Shown: positions 45,944 to 53,477 of the stretch, piece after piece
How positions within the stretch are numbered: the stretch's first letter is position 1
Layout: each line of letters starts with the position of its first letter
NCBI GenBank assembly: GCA_905206345.1
Contig: CAJLGW010000002.1
Location: 1 to 64,000, forward strand
Source of the DNA: an uncultured Sutterella sp.
GTDB lineage: Bacteria > Pseudomonadota > Gammaproteobacteria > Burkholderiales > Burkholderiaceae_F
Reading direction: 5' to 3'
DNA: 64,000 nucleotides
Translations under genes and position numbers: made by a program
The notes under the pieces: generated by a model
What the model saw: only the letters and a program-made list of their open reading frames with translations
Told to the model about the DNA's origin: nothing
The model's database searches: none

Positions 45944-47958
45944 TTGAAAACCTCCGCTTTCACGGCAGAGACCACCGCATCACAAAGCGCCTTTAATTCG
46001 TCATCCGTTACCGTAAAGGCTGGCATCAAATAAATGAGATGACCAAAGGGACGTACCCAAACACCGTGCTCCACAAAATAAGCCGTAAGCGCTCTTGTAT
46101 TAACCGCCCCGTCGAGTTCCACAACGCCAATTGCACCCAAAACACGAACGTCCTTAACCCCGGCTTCTGAGCGAACAACTTCCAAACGTTCCTTTAAAAC
46201 GCTTTCAATATGGGCGACCTTCTCTTTCCAAGGCATTTCATTGAAAAGATCAAGACTGGCGCACGCCGTGGCACAAGCCAAAGGATTGGCCATAAAAGTG
46301 GGGCCATGCATAAAGGCACCCCCCGTTTCACTGTCGGTGCGAGAAATGGTTTGAGCCACATCGCTTGATGTTAATGTGGCCGATAACGTCAGCATCCCGC
46401 CCGTCAGGCCCTTGCCGATGCACATGATGTCAGGTTGAACATCGGCCCATTCGCAGGCAAACGTTTTACCGGTACGACCAAAACCCGTAGCAATTTCATC
46501 CAAAATCAAAAGAACGCCGTATTGATCACACAATGCTCGGATGCCTTTTAAATACTCAGGGTGATAGAACCACATGCCGCCCGCTCCTTGAACAATCGGT
46601 TCAAGAACGACAGCGGCGATCTCGTGAGAACGTTCTTTAAGAATGGCTTTAATCGCCTCTAAAGAGTCGGGGTTAAACGTTTCATCGAACGCGCAGTCAG
46701 GTCTCGGAGCAAAGATTTGTTCATGCAAAATTCCTCTAAACAACGAGTGCATGCCTTCAACGGGATCGCAGACTTGCATAGCGCCTTGCGTATCGCCGTG
46801 ATAACCGCCGCGAGGCGTTAAGAAAAAGGTTTTATCCGTCTTACCCAACGCACGCCAATATTGAACCGCCATCTTAAGGGCCACTTCAATGGCCACAGAC
46901 CCCGAATCGGCATAAAAGATGTGTTGCAAGTTTTGAGGAGCGAGCTTTAAAAGCTTTTGACCCAAACGAATCGCCGGTTCATGCGTGAGGCCCCCGAACA
47001 TCACATGAGACAATTGCCCTGCTTGGTGCTGAAGCGTATTGATTAATTGCGGATGCGAGTAGCCGTGCATCGTGCACCACCAAGACGATGTCCCATCAAT
47101 TAAGGTGCGACCGTCCTTTAACGTTATCGTGCGTCCCGACGCACTTTTAACGCATTGCACGGGCAAGGGATTCGTGGTTGAGGTGTACGGGTGCCAGAGA
47201 TGCTCACGATCAAAAGCCATTAATTCGGTCAAATCGTTGGTTTGATTGGTATCTAAAGCTTGGATCACCGGCTCGAGCAATGCATCGTCCATCTGACCGT
47301 CTGCTTGATAACCAATCGTGGCTAAGAGCGGCACGCCCGTGCGTTCACCTAAGGCTTTAAGTGACTTCTCGTTATTTTTCAAGAATCGCTTTTGATTTTC
47401 AACGTCGTCACCTGCGCCCGCATCCAAATCGGTTTCAGGGCGTACACGGTTAAGCACCATGCCGATGACGGATACACCTCGATTTTTCAGCGCTTCAAGA
47501 CTTAAGGCGGCGTGATTTAAACAACCCAATTTATTGCCAACGACTAAAAGCGTCGGCAATTGCATCCTTTGCATGAAGTCAAGCATAGTTTCTTCAGAAT
47601 TCAAAGGAACAAATAGGCCACCTGCCCCTTCCACTAAAAAGGCATCGGTATCAATTGCCTGATTGGCAAAGCTTTGCATTAAAGCGTCAATCGTTAAAGT
47701 CTCGTCTGAGAGCTCTGCTGCTAAATCAGGGGAACAGGCGGGTTCGTATGCTTTTAAAACTAAAGCTTTTGCGCCCGTTTGGAGATACTCGGAGACGTCC
47801 GGCGCCATCAAACCTTGTGCATTTCTCACACAACCGGTTTGAACGGGTTTAATGGCCGTAACGGTTTTCTGATGCTTTAAAAGTCGTTTTAAAAGTGCAA
47901 CGGTAACTGACGTTTTACCGACATCGGTATCGGTTCCCGTAATGAATAAACCTCGCAT
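45940..47958 (-). CDS. bioDA: Bifunctional dethiobiotin synthetase/DAPA aminotransferase (BioD-BioA fusion)
   Basis: A 672-residue fusion. Residues ~1-230 are BioD (Walker-like [11 protein letters not shown] at 8-18; [13 protein letters not shown] near 108-119), which closes the ureido ring. Residues ~245-672 are BioA, with [44 protein letters not shown] and PLP-binding Lys516 in [10 protein letters not shown]. BioA makes DAPA from KAPA, so the protein carries out two consecutive steps. The same order, BioD then BioA, is known in plant and fungal fusions; bacterial genes are usually separate. No bioF, bioB or bioC is in the window. A 7-7-7 palindrome lies upstream. Confidence 0.95.
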   Translation of the reverse strand: MRGLFITGTDTDVGKTSVTVALLKRLLKHQKTVTAIKPVQTGCVRNAQGLMAPDVSEYLQTGAKALVLKAYEPACSPDLAAELSDETLTIDALMQSFANQAIDTDAFLVEGAGGLFVPLNSEETMLDFMQRMQLPTLLVVGNKLGCLNHAALSLEALKNRGVSVIGMVLNRVRPETDLDAGAGDDVENQKRFLKNNEKSLKALGERTGVPLLATIGYQADGQMDDALLEPVIQALDTNQTNDLTELMAFDREHLWHPYTSTTNPLPVQCVKSASGRTITLKDGRTLIDGTSSWWCTMHGYSHPQLINTLQHQAGQLSHVMFGGLTHEPAIRLGQKLLKLAPQNLQHIFYADSGSVAIEVALKMAVQYWRALGKTDKTFFLTPRGGYHGDTQGAMQVCDPVEGMHSLFRGILHEQIFAPRPDCAFDETFNPDSLEAIKAILKERSHEIAAVVLEPIVQGAGGMWFYHPEYLKGIRALCDQYGVLLILDEIATGFGRTGKTFACEWADVQPDIMCIGKGLTGGMLTLSATLTSSDVAQTISRTDSETGGAFMHGPTFMANPLACATACASLDLFNEMPWKEKVAHIESVLKERLEVVRSEAGVKDVRVLGAIGVVELDGAVNTRALTAYFVEHGVWVRPFGHLIYLMPAFTVTDDELKALCDAVVSAVKAEVFK

Positions 47959-48029
47959 CTTTTCTTACCTTTCATCATGAAATTCTTGATGGGCAGAAAG
48001 TTTGCCACAGAACGTCGTCTTTATCGAAC

Positions 48030-48050
48030 TTTGTTATCTTCGCTAACAAA
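48030..48050. promoter_or_regulatory. Palindrome in the bioDA leader region
   Basis: TTTGTTA-N7-TAACAAA is a perfect inverted repeat about 72 bp before the bioDA ATG. On the minus strand its TTGTTA could act as a -35 with GATAAA 18 bp downstream, so a bound repressor would block bioDA. It differs from the known BirA operator (TTGTAAACC and its inverse). It might also affect the divergent lipoprotein gene. Confidence 0.4.
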
Positions 48051-48136
48051 TCCAAACAGGTTCTCGGTACTCACATTGATAGAATGAAATGCGTCAACAA
48101 CAATCCCATGGTCGAATCGACCGAAGGAGCAAAAGT

Positions 48137-48484
48137 ATGAAAAAACTTACAACCCTAGCCCTTATTGCCAGTGCGGTCGGCCTCTTAGTGGCCTGTACGA
48201 GCGACACGGATCCGTCCGAGAGCAACTGCAAAATCGATCACATTCAAGACGTCGCCAAAACGCAAGGCCTTGGTAAAGCCATGACGTTAAGCCAAGCCTG
48301 TATCACCAAGGGCTACCAAGACAGCATGGAATGGTTGCAAGACCGAAAGGACGAAGCTCAAGACATCACAGAAGACCTGAAGGATAAAGGTGAAGAGCTC
48401 AAGGATAAAGGTATAGAGCTCAAAGACAAAGTTGTTGATTTCTCAAAAGAAACCGTCGAAAAAGGCAAGAAGCTCATGCAATAA
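48137..48484 (+). CDS. Small lipoprotein with KDK heptad-like repeats
   Basis: A 115-residue protein starting MKKLTTLALIASAVGLLVAC, a lipoprotein signal with Cys20 as the lipidated residue. The C-terminal third repeats the unit LKDKGEELKDKG/IELKDKVVDFSKE, predicting an amphipathic helix; the DNA there shows the same near-exact direct repeats. Function unknown; outer-membrane or periplasmic location is likely. ATG at 48137 (ribosome site AAGGAG) is preferred over a start 48 nt earlier. Confidence 0.78.
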   Translation: MKKLTTLALIASAVGLLVACTSDTDPSESNCKIDHIQDVAKTQGLGKAMTLSQACITKGYQDSMEWLQDRKDEAQDITEDLKDKGEELKDKGIELKDKVVDFSKETVEKGKKLMQ

Positions 48485-48504
48485 TGAGTCCCCTCATTTG
48501 AAAA

Positions 48505-48537
48505 GCCCGACAAGCCAAAATGCTGTCGGATTTTGTT
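48505..48537 (+). terminator. Weak terminator after the lipoprotein gene
   Basis: CCGACA pairs with TGTCGG (48507-48512 with 48524-48529), loop of 11, followed by ATTTTGTT. Confidence 0.5.
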
Positions 48538-48605
48538 ATGTACGCAGCGAATTTTGGTATTCAATTTTTAAATTTTCCAACTTACATTTGCTTGCCAGAA
48601 GTGTT

Positions 48606-48633
48606 TTGTTATTACATCGAAATCCGATATGAT
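48606..48633 (+). promoter_or_regulatory. Candidate promoter of the thioredoxin gene
   Basis: TTGTTA (48606-48611) and TATGAT (48628-48633), 16-bp spacer, 28 bp before the ATG. Confidence 0.5.
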
Positions 48634-48660
48634 TGTGGAGGTTAATTAGGAGACTTAATC

Positions 48661-48978
48661 ATGATTCATGAATTAGACAAATCCCAAATCGAACAAACGA
48701 TTCAAACGCAACCGATGTGCATCATCACGTTCGGCGCCCCTTGGTGCATCGACTGCCGTCGTGCAGAACCCTTCTACAAGCGTTTTTCTGAAGAGTTCAC
48801 CGACGTGTATTTCACACACATTGACGTGGGCGAACGCGGTGGCAACTGGCACGAAGAATTCAATTTAGCCCATATCCCGACCATGATCTTCTACAAAAAT
48901 GGTGTTGAGGTTGATCGCATCGTTGAAGTTCAAACGCCGGGCGAATTGAAAGCTTTCATTGAACGCTGCAAGGCTTAA
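48661..48978 (+). CDS. Thioredoxin-fold protein
   Basis: A 105-residue cytoplasmic thioredoxin-like protein with active site WCIDC (in FGAPWCIDCRRAEPF; classical thioredoxin has WCGPC) and the cis-Pro in LAHIPTMIFYKNG. It probably reduces disulfides or carries redox equivalents; the Ile-Asp dipeptide suggests altered redox potential. It has its own promoter. Its stop codon is 6 nt from a 30-bp remnant of a tRNA-Ser gene. Confidence 0.88.
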   Translation: MIHELDKSQIEQTIQTQPMCIITFGAPWCIDCRRAEPFYKRFSEEFTDVYFTHIDVGERGGNWHEEFNLAHIPTMIFYKNGVEVDRIVEVQTPGELKAFIERCKA

Positions 48979-48984
48979 TTAGGG

Positions 48985-49014
48985 TCGAGGGTTCGAATCC
49001 CTCCCCTTCCGCCA
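48985..49014 (+). pseudogene. 3' remnant of a tRNA-Ser(GGA) gene
   Basis: These 30 bases (T arm, acceptor 3' strand and CCA) are identical to 49255-49284, the end of the intact tRNA-Ser(GGA) 270 bp downstream. Nothing like the D arm, anticodon or 5' acceptor strand precedes it; the thioredoxin gene does. It is a broken tandem copy or a recombination scar. Confidence 0.85.
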
Positions 49015-49022
49015 AAAAATAG

Positions 49023-49049
49023 ACGGACCATCTCGGTCCGTTTGTTTTT
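49023..49049 (+). terminator. Terminator behind the tRNA remnant
   Basis: ACGGACC/GGTCCGT (49023-49029 with 49035-49041) then TTTGTTTTT. The stem matches that behind the intact tRNA at 49292, as expected of a duplicated tRNA unit; it now serves the thioredoxin gene. Confidence 0.85.
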
Positions 49050-49143
49050 CTGAAAAATCTTTTGATTTCATTGTGTTAGTAGGTTTTTGCGGTAAGTTTT
49101 ATTTTTTATTTTCAAGAAAATGAAAAATTTTTGTTGATTTGAC

Positions 49144-49171
49144 TTGAAAATTTAAGATTGGCCCGTATAAT
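49144..49171 (+). promoter_or_regulatory. Promoter of tRNA-Ser(GGA)
   Basis: TTGAAA (49144-49149) and a perfect TATAAT (49166-49171), 16-bp spacer, ending 23 bp before the tRNA. Confidence 0.7.
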
Positions 49172-49194
49172 TTCAACCTTGTCACAGACACCTT

Positions 49195-49284
49195 GGAAGG
49201 GTGGCAGAGTGGTTGAATGTACCGCCCTGGAAAGGCGGCATACGGTTATCCGTATCGAGGGTTCGAATCCCTCCCCTTCCGCCA
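49195..49284 (+). tRNA. tRNA-Ser(GGA)
   Basis: A 90-nt class II tRNA: acceptor GGAAGGG/CCCTTCC, anticodon loop CTGGAAA with GGA, a long variable arm, T loop GTTCGAATC and encoded CCA. Confidence 0.96.
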
Positions 49285-49291
49285 GAATTCA

Positions 49292-49318
49292 AAAACGGAC
49301 CTTTGCGGTCCGTTTTGC
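49292..49318 (+). terminator. Terminator of tRNA-Ser(GGA)
   Basis: AAAACGGACC/GGTCCGTTTT (49292-49301 with 49307-49316) around a five-base loop. Confidence 0.88.
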
Positions 49319-49337
49319 ATTTCTACTCCAAAAATTC

Positions 49338-50606
49338 CTAACCAACCTCCAACACCTCAGCAATTCTCGTCGTATAACATTGTGACAAGTGTTCTCTTTT
49401 CATATTGGCGCTTTCCGACCACGCAGTCAGTCCCGTGCGAAGCGTGTTTCTGCCGTAGAGCATTTGCAGTTGATCCATCACTTTCATCAATTTTTGTCGC
49501 TTTTCAGTGTTCGCTGGCGGTTGATCAAAAAGATCAACACAGAATTCCTCCTCTTCATCGACCAATTCCGACAAAATAACGCCGGCCTTTTTGTACCCAA
49601 TCCCTACACGAAACGCGTGACTGACGATTAAATGCGCCAATTGGTTCAAAAGCAACGTATCCGTTGTCGGGTACTTCAGTCGAACGGTCTTCTCAATGAT
49701 GTGTTGCGGTTGATCGGTACGAAAACGATCGGAATACACAAAGACCGTCAGGCAATAGGCCTTTGACTTTTGTTCTCTGAGGCGCCTTGCGGCCTCATCA
49801 ATATGTTTGGCGAGTGCGCTCATGATGCCGGCAAACTCTTTGCAAGACTTTCCAAAAGACCGAGAACAGCAAATCTGCTGGCGATTGTCCGGCGCAATCT
49901 CCAGTTCAATACACGGCACACCGCGCAATTCTTGTTGAGTTCTCAAAAGCGTCACTCCGAAATGCTTTCTCAATAGTTGCGAGTCCATCTCTCTTAAATC
50001 CAACGCTGTAATAACCCCCATTTGCGCCAAGTGCATTGACAGTTGCCGACCGACTCCCCAAATTTCTCCCACTTGAATACTGGCTAAGGCTTTTGTTTGT
50101 CGCTCCGGTGTTAAATTGGCCCAATTGAAAACGCCTTGAAGGGAGGGATAGGTTTTTGCAATGTGATTGCAAAGTTTTGCCAAAGTCTTTGTCGGACCAA
50201 TCCCCACGCACGTCGGAATCCCCACCCATTTCAAAACACGCCGTCGAATGCTGTATCCCAACTCGGTCAAATCCGTCAAACCGGTTAAATCGGCAAAGCA
50301 CTCATCAATGGAATAGATTTCCACGGAAGGTACCAAAGAAGCGATGGTGTTCATCATGCGAGAGGACATATCGCCATAGAGTTCGTAGTTACTGGAAAAG
50401 ACTTCGACACAGTGCTTTTCAATAATGTCTTTGACTTTAAATAAAGGCGTTCCTCGCTTTAATCCCAGCGCTTTCGCTTCTTTTGTCAGTGTCACGATGC
50501 AACCGTCATTGTTACTTAAAACCACAACAGGACGACCGTTGAGTTTAGGCTGAAAGACCCTTTCGCAAGAGGCGTAAAACGTATTGCCGTCAATTAATGC
50601 ATACAT
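49338..50606 (-). CDS. umuC: DNA polymerase V catalytic subunit UmuC
   Basis: A 422-residue Y-family translesion polymerase. The N-terminus [19 protein letters not shown] carries the first metal-binding Asp, and [11 protein letters not shown] the catalytic Asp-Glu pair. [21 protein letters not shown] and the little-finger region CCSRSFGKS follow. With UmuD' it bypasses DNA lesions in an error-prone way. Unlike E. coli, where umuD precedes umuC in one operon, here the two genes are divergent with 60 bp between them. Confidence 0.94.
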   Translation of the reverse strand: MYALIDGNTFYASCERVFQPKLNGRPVVVLSNNDGCIVTLTKEAKALGLKRGTPLFKVKDIIEKHCVEVFSSNYELYGDMSSRMMNTIASLVPSVEIYSIDECFADLTGLTDLTELGYSIRRRVLKWVGIPTCVGIGPTKTLAKLCNHIAKTYPSLQGVFNWANLTPERQTKALASIQVGEIWGVGRQLSMHLAQMGVITALDLREMDSQLLRKHFGVTLLRTQQELRGVPCIELEIAPDNRQQICCSRSFGKSCKEFAGIMSALAKHIDEAARRLREQKSKAYCLTVFVYSDRFRTDQPQHIIEKTVRLKYPTTDTLLLNQLAHLIVSHAFRVGIGYKKAGVILSELVDEEEEFCVDLFDQPPANTEKRQKLMKVMDQLQMLYGRNTLRTGLTAWSESANMKREHLSQCYTTRIAEVLEVG

Positions 50607-50666
50607 GATGATTTTTTCTTCCGATTAAATTAGAATAAGCATACATAATCAAAAGAGTGAAAAGAA

Positions 50667-51311
50667 ATGGTGGAACAAAAGAAAAAAGGACGCGGTGGCG
50701 CTCGAATCGGTGCCGGGGCCAAGCCCATAGGCGAGAAAACCATGGAGGCTAAGATTCAGGTTCGAGTCAGCGCAGAGCAATACGAAGTCTTTAAACAACA
50801 AGGCGGCAATCATTGGTTCAGAAGTCTCTTAACCAATCCTTCGGTTGCCAACAATGAAATGATTGACGGGTACGATCGCAACGAATTTGTACCGGTTGAA
50901 ATTACAAGTTCTGCCTCAGTCCCCATGGGGTTTTCTCCAGTACAAGCAGGCTTTCCGTCTCCGGCCGAACAATATAAAGACAAAGGGATCGACTTCAATG
51001 AATTGCTCATTGACAATGAAGCATCCACTTTTGTTTTGCGAGCTCGAGGCGAATCCATGGTTGAAGCCGGCATCGATGAAGGTGACTTATTGGTGGTCGA
51101 TCGCAGCCGAGAAGAGCGTGTGGGTGACATTGTGATCATGCAAGTCAACAATGAATTTACCGTGAAGCGCTTATTAAAGGATGCTAAAGGACAAGTGTAT
51201 TTACACCCCGAAAGTCACTCCCCACTTTACGCTGACATTTACCCCGATGAAAATGATGAGTGGATTTGTTTTGGAGTGGTGAGGCACGTCATTAAGTCTC
51301 TCGGCAAATAG
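50667..51311 (+). CDS. umuD: UmuD-like autoproteolytic protein with extended N-terminus
   Basis: A 214-residue S24-family protein. The C-terminal half is UmuD: self-cleavage site Ala94-Gly95 (SPVQAGFPSPAE), catalytic Ser130 (RARGESMVEAGIDEGD) and Lys167 (NEFTVKRLL). E. coli UmuD is ~139 residues and cleaves after residue 24, so about 70 residues are extra. They include a Gly/Arg/Lys-rich start (GRGGARIGAGAKPIGEKT) and a ribbon-helix-helix-like stretch (AKIQVRVSAEQYEVFKQQGG), suggesting DNA binding as in the long UmuD of Acinetobacter. It probably both matures polymerase V and represses the shared promoter region. Confidence 0.85.
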   Translation: MVEQKKKGRGGARIGAGAKPIGEKTMEAKIQVRVSAEQYEVFKQQGGNHWFRSLLTNPSVANNEMIDGYDRNEFVPVEITSSASVPMGFSPVQAGFPSPAEQYKDKGIDFNELLIDNEASTFVLRARGESMVEAGIDEGDLLVVDRSREERVGDIVIMQVNNEFTVKRLLKDAKGQVYLHPESHSPLYADIYPDENDEWICFGVVRHVIKSLGK

Positions 51312-51423
51312 TTGCGAAAAAGCCACTGCAAGCGCACTAATCTTTTGCACTCACGGTGGCTTAAATTGCGTATGACAGTCAACCCTAGAAGGTCTCAATC
51401 AAAGTAATCAATTCGTGTCAAAG

Positions 51424-51435
51424 TTAGCAAAACCA
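51424..51435. repeat. 12-bp direct repeat, copy 1 (left of hicBA)
   Basis: TTAGCAAAACCA here is repeated exactly at 52304-52315. The two copies bracket hicB and hicA, 26 bp after hicB's stop and 214 bp before hicA's start. Confidence 0.5.
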
Positions 51436-51449
51436 AAAACACGAATCAT

Positions 51450-51842
51450 TTAACCGTGACTGATAACCAGTCTCGTGATATAGCCTGAGCGGGTATCCCC
51501 TGATTGCTTTGCCAAATAATCAAGACGTCTGAGAACTCTAGCCGATAAGGTAATATTCACTCGTTGTGCTTTATCTGAAAGACTTTCAGGTTGAACGTCA
51601 ACCACTCCAAAGAACCATCCTTTGAAGTCTTCTTGTTTAGAAATTTCGCCTATAGATGATGGTTGAGGGATAGCATGTCCTTCCTCCATCTCAAGCTCAA
51701 TCCACCCCGAAATTGCCTCTTTTGCATTTTCGAAAGCTTCATCTAGAGTATCACCTGCGGAAAAACAACCAGGCAAATCAGGTACAACGACACCGTATGC
51801 GTGCTTATCATCACCAATTTCAATTGCAATTGGATATTTCAT
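51450..51842 (-). CDS. hicB: HicB-family antitoxin
   Basis: A 130-residue HicB. The partial RNase-H-like fold opens with MKYPIAIEIGDDKHAYGVVV and contains PDLPGCFSAGDTLDEAFENA; the C-terminus (VNITLSARVLRRLDYLAKQ) is a ribbon-helix-helix DNA-binding domain. It neutralises HicA and represses the operon. ATG at 51842 has AGGAG upstream and starts the conserved domain; in-frame codons before it are ignored. It follows hicA by 59 bp. Confidence 0.92.
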   Translation of the reverse strand: MKYPIAIEIGDDKHAYGVVVPDLPGCFSAGDTLDEAFENAKEAISGWIELEMEEGHAIPQPSSIGEISKQEDFKGWFFGVVDVQPESLSDKAQRVNITLSARVLRRLDYLAKQSGDTRSGYITRLVISHG

Positions 51843-51901
51843 TGCGTTTCTCCTACTTGGGAAGTTGGACGGGAGATGCAAAATCTCCTGTCCAACCAAC
51901 A

Positions 51902-52090
51902 TTACTTAAGTTTTATACCTGTTTGGCGCTCTATCGCTTTCAAAGTTCCAATTGGTAAGTCTTTGTTTGGATGAGGAACACACGTAGGTCTTTGAACCCC
52001 ATCCTTCCTGAAATACCAATGATCTCCTTTAGTTCGAATATGTCTCCAACCATTTTCCTTAAGCTTGTTGATAACCGTGGAACTATCCAT
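51902..52090 (-). CDS. hicA: HicA-family mRNA interferase toxin
   Basis: A 62-residue HicA with the double-stranded-RNA-binding-like fold: VINKLKENGWRHIRTKGDHW carries the catalytic His (GDHWYF), then TCVPHPNKDLPIGTLKAIERQ. It cleaves mRNA when not bound by HicB. An AGGAG ribosome site precedes the ATG. Toxin-first order is the usual hicAB layout. Confidence 0.92.
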   Translation of the reverse strand: MDSSTVINKLKENGWRHIRTKGDHWYFRKDGVQRPTCVPHPNKDLPIGTLKAIERQTGIKLK

Positions 52091-52303
52091 GGTTGGCTCC
52101 TAGTTACTCAACAGTGTGTATTATACACATATTTATTTTAATAGAACATCTCACAAACTGCATTGAATCTACCTTCGTAATCACAAGCTACAAACAAACT
52201 TATCTGATCCAATCTTTATGTCCTTCCACGTGAATTACCCTCGAGTGATCGATGGTTTTACGGCGGTTTCTATAAAGACCTTTACGACTAGTTAACATCA
52301 CAA

Positions 52304-52315
52304 TTAGCAAAACCA
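52304..52315. repeat. 12-bp direct repeat, copy 2 (right of hicBA)
   Basis: TTAGCAAAACCA, identical to 51424-51435. The 321-bp gap 52091-52411 contains this copy, the hairpin at 52319 and otherwise no gene-like sequence. Confidence 0.5.
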
Positions 52316-52318
52316 CTT

Positions 52319-52356
52319 GAGCCACTCAAAAATGCCTTGAGCGGCTCTTGTTTTTC
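52319..52356 (+). terminator. Plus-strand terminator with no adjacent plus-strand gene
   Basis: GAGCC and CTCAA pair with TTGAG and GGCTC across one mismatch (52319-52329 with 52337-52347), then TTGTTTTT. The nearest plus-strand gene upstream is umuD, a kilobase away with hicBA (minus strand) between. It may be umuD's former terminator, displaced by insertion of hicBA. Confidence 0.6.
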
Positions 52357-52411
52357 TAGAGAAAAAAGTCGACAATCCACCCTCCGTTTCTTATTCTTAT
52401 TTCGGTGATCT

Positions 52412-53344
52412 ATGATCTCATTTCGCTCTCCTGTCGGTGCTACGCTTATTGGTCTTTTTGCGCCCATTATGTGGGGCGCGAGCGTGTCTTTGGTTCGAGG
52501 AATCGCCGAAAATTTTGGTATTGCCCAAGGGCAGTGCCTGCTCTATTTAGTCGCCGCCGTCAGTCTTTTCTTCTTAGTGGGTTTGCCCAAATTTGAAAAG
52601 ATGCCCAAGCGCTACAAATACTTCGGTATTGCGGTTGCCAACTTCTCCACCATCTGCTTTTGTTTGTCGCTCTATTTTTCTGACGGCGGCACGCAAACCA
52701 TGGAAGTCGGCATGGTTAACTACTTGTGGCCGACGATGACCATTGTCTGCGCCATTGTCTTTAACGGACAACGCGCTCGCGCTTGGATTGTGCCCGGGGC
52801 TTTGATGAGTTTTTGTGGGATCTTTTGGATTCTCAGTAACGGTAATCCTTCTATCTCAGACTTTATTGCGCACTTCAAGCTCAACCCCATCAGCTACATT
52901 TTGGCCTTTTTCGGTGCTCTGAGTTGGTCACTCTTTTGTAGCATGACCCGCGCTTGGTCTCACGGTCAAAACTGCAGTACGTTGATCTTCTGCATCGACT
53001 GCATGCTCTTTGCGGGACTTTGGTTAGCAGGGGTCGGCGGGTCGCCCGAAGTCACACTCAAAGGAACCTTGAGCGTTTTAATCGGGGGCCTTACCTCCGG
53101 TCTTGCCTATGCTGCATGGACGCACGGCACGATTAACGGTAACATGACCGTATTGGCCATTGCCTCTTACTTTACGCCGGTGATTTCCTGCGTTTTTGCT
53201 TCCTTTTGGATTGGCGCAGAGCTCACCTACAGTTTCTGGCAAGGCGTGAGTTTCGTTGTGCTTGGCTCCCTTATTTGCTGGCACGCCACTTGGGACAAAG
53301 TCCAAAAACCGCTCAAAAATGACAAAGAACAAAAAGCCCACTAA
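52412..53344 (+). CDS. yddG: Aromatic amino acid exporter YddG (DMT family)
   Basis: A 310-residue ten-helix EamA-type transporter closely following E. coli YddG: SLVRGIAENFGIAQG near the start, EVGMVNYLWPTMTIVCAIVFNGQ in the middle, LAYAAWTHGTINGNMTVLAI and SYFTPVISCVFAS later. YddG exports aromatic amino acids and some other metabolites. A small membrane-protein gene overlaps its 3' end. Confidence 0.87.
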   Translation: MISFRSPVGATLIGLFAPIMWGASVSLVRGIAENFGIAQGQCLLYLVAAVSLFFLVGLPKFEKMPKRYKYFGIAVANFSTICFCLSLYFSDGGTQTMEVGMVNYLWPTMTIVCAIVFNGQRARAWIVPGALMSFCGIFWILSNGNPSISDFIAHFKLNPISYILAFFGALSWSLFCSMTRAWSHGQNCSTLIFCIDCMLFAGLWLAGVGGSPEVTLKGTLSVLIGGLTSGLAYAAWTHGTINGNMTVLAIASYFTPVISCVFASFWIGAELTYSFWQGVSFVVLGSLICWHATWDKVQKPLKNDKEQKAH

Positions 53345-53477
53345 AGAAACATCGCCCCAAACCTTGATGGAAGGCGTGGGGCGACTCTTTGCCTTAGTGA
53401 TGCTTTTGCTCAGAGGCTTAGCGATCGGTGCAATTTGCTTTTTTATTTGGCGCTACGTTGAGCCTCTGATTCATTGA
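53319..53477 (+). CDS. Small single-span membrane protein overlapping yddG
   Basis: A 52-residue frame: a polar Lys/Thr-rich start (MTKNKKPTKETSPQ), then LFALVMLLLRGLAIGAICFF, one membrane helix, and WRYVEPLIH. It starts 26 nt inside the end of yddG and stops exactly where the copA stop begins on the other strand. No clear ribosome site, so coupling to yddG would be needed. Not recognised. Confidence 0.5.
   Translation: MTKNKKPTKETSPQTLMEGVGRLFALVMLLLRGLAIGAICFFIWRYVEPLIH

Noticed and set aside
48985..49014. A second functional tRNA-Ser
   Set aside because: Only the last 30 bases exist; the 5' acceptor, D and anticodon arms are missing.
50607..50666. LexA box between umuC and umuD
   Set aside because: No CTGT-N8-ACAG or close variant is present; only weak AT-rich partial symmetries are seen.
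51316..51362. Terminator for umuD
   Set aside because: AAGCCAC/GTGGCTT and an inner TGCAA/TTGCA can pair, but the loop is large and no T run follows, so it is not convincing.
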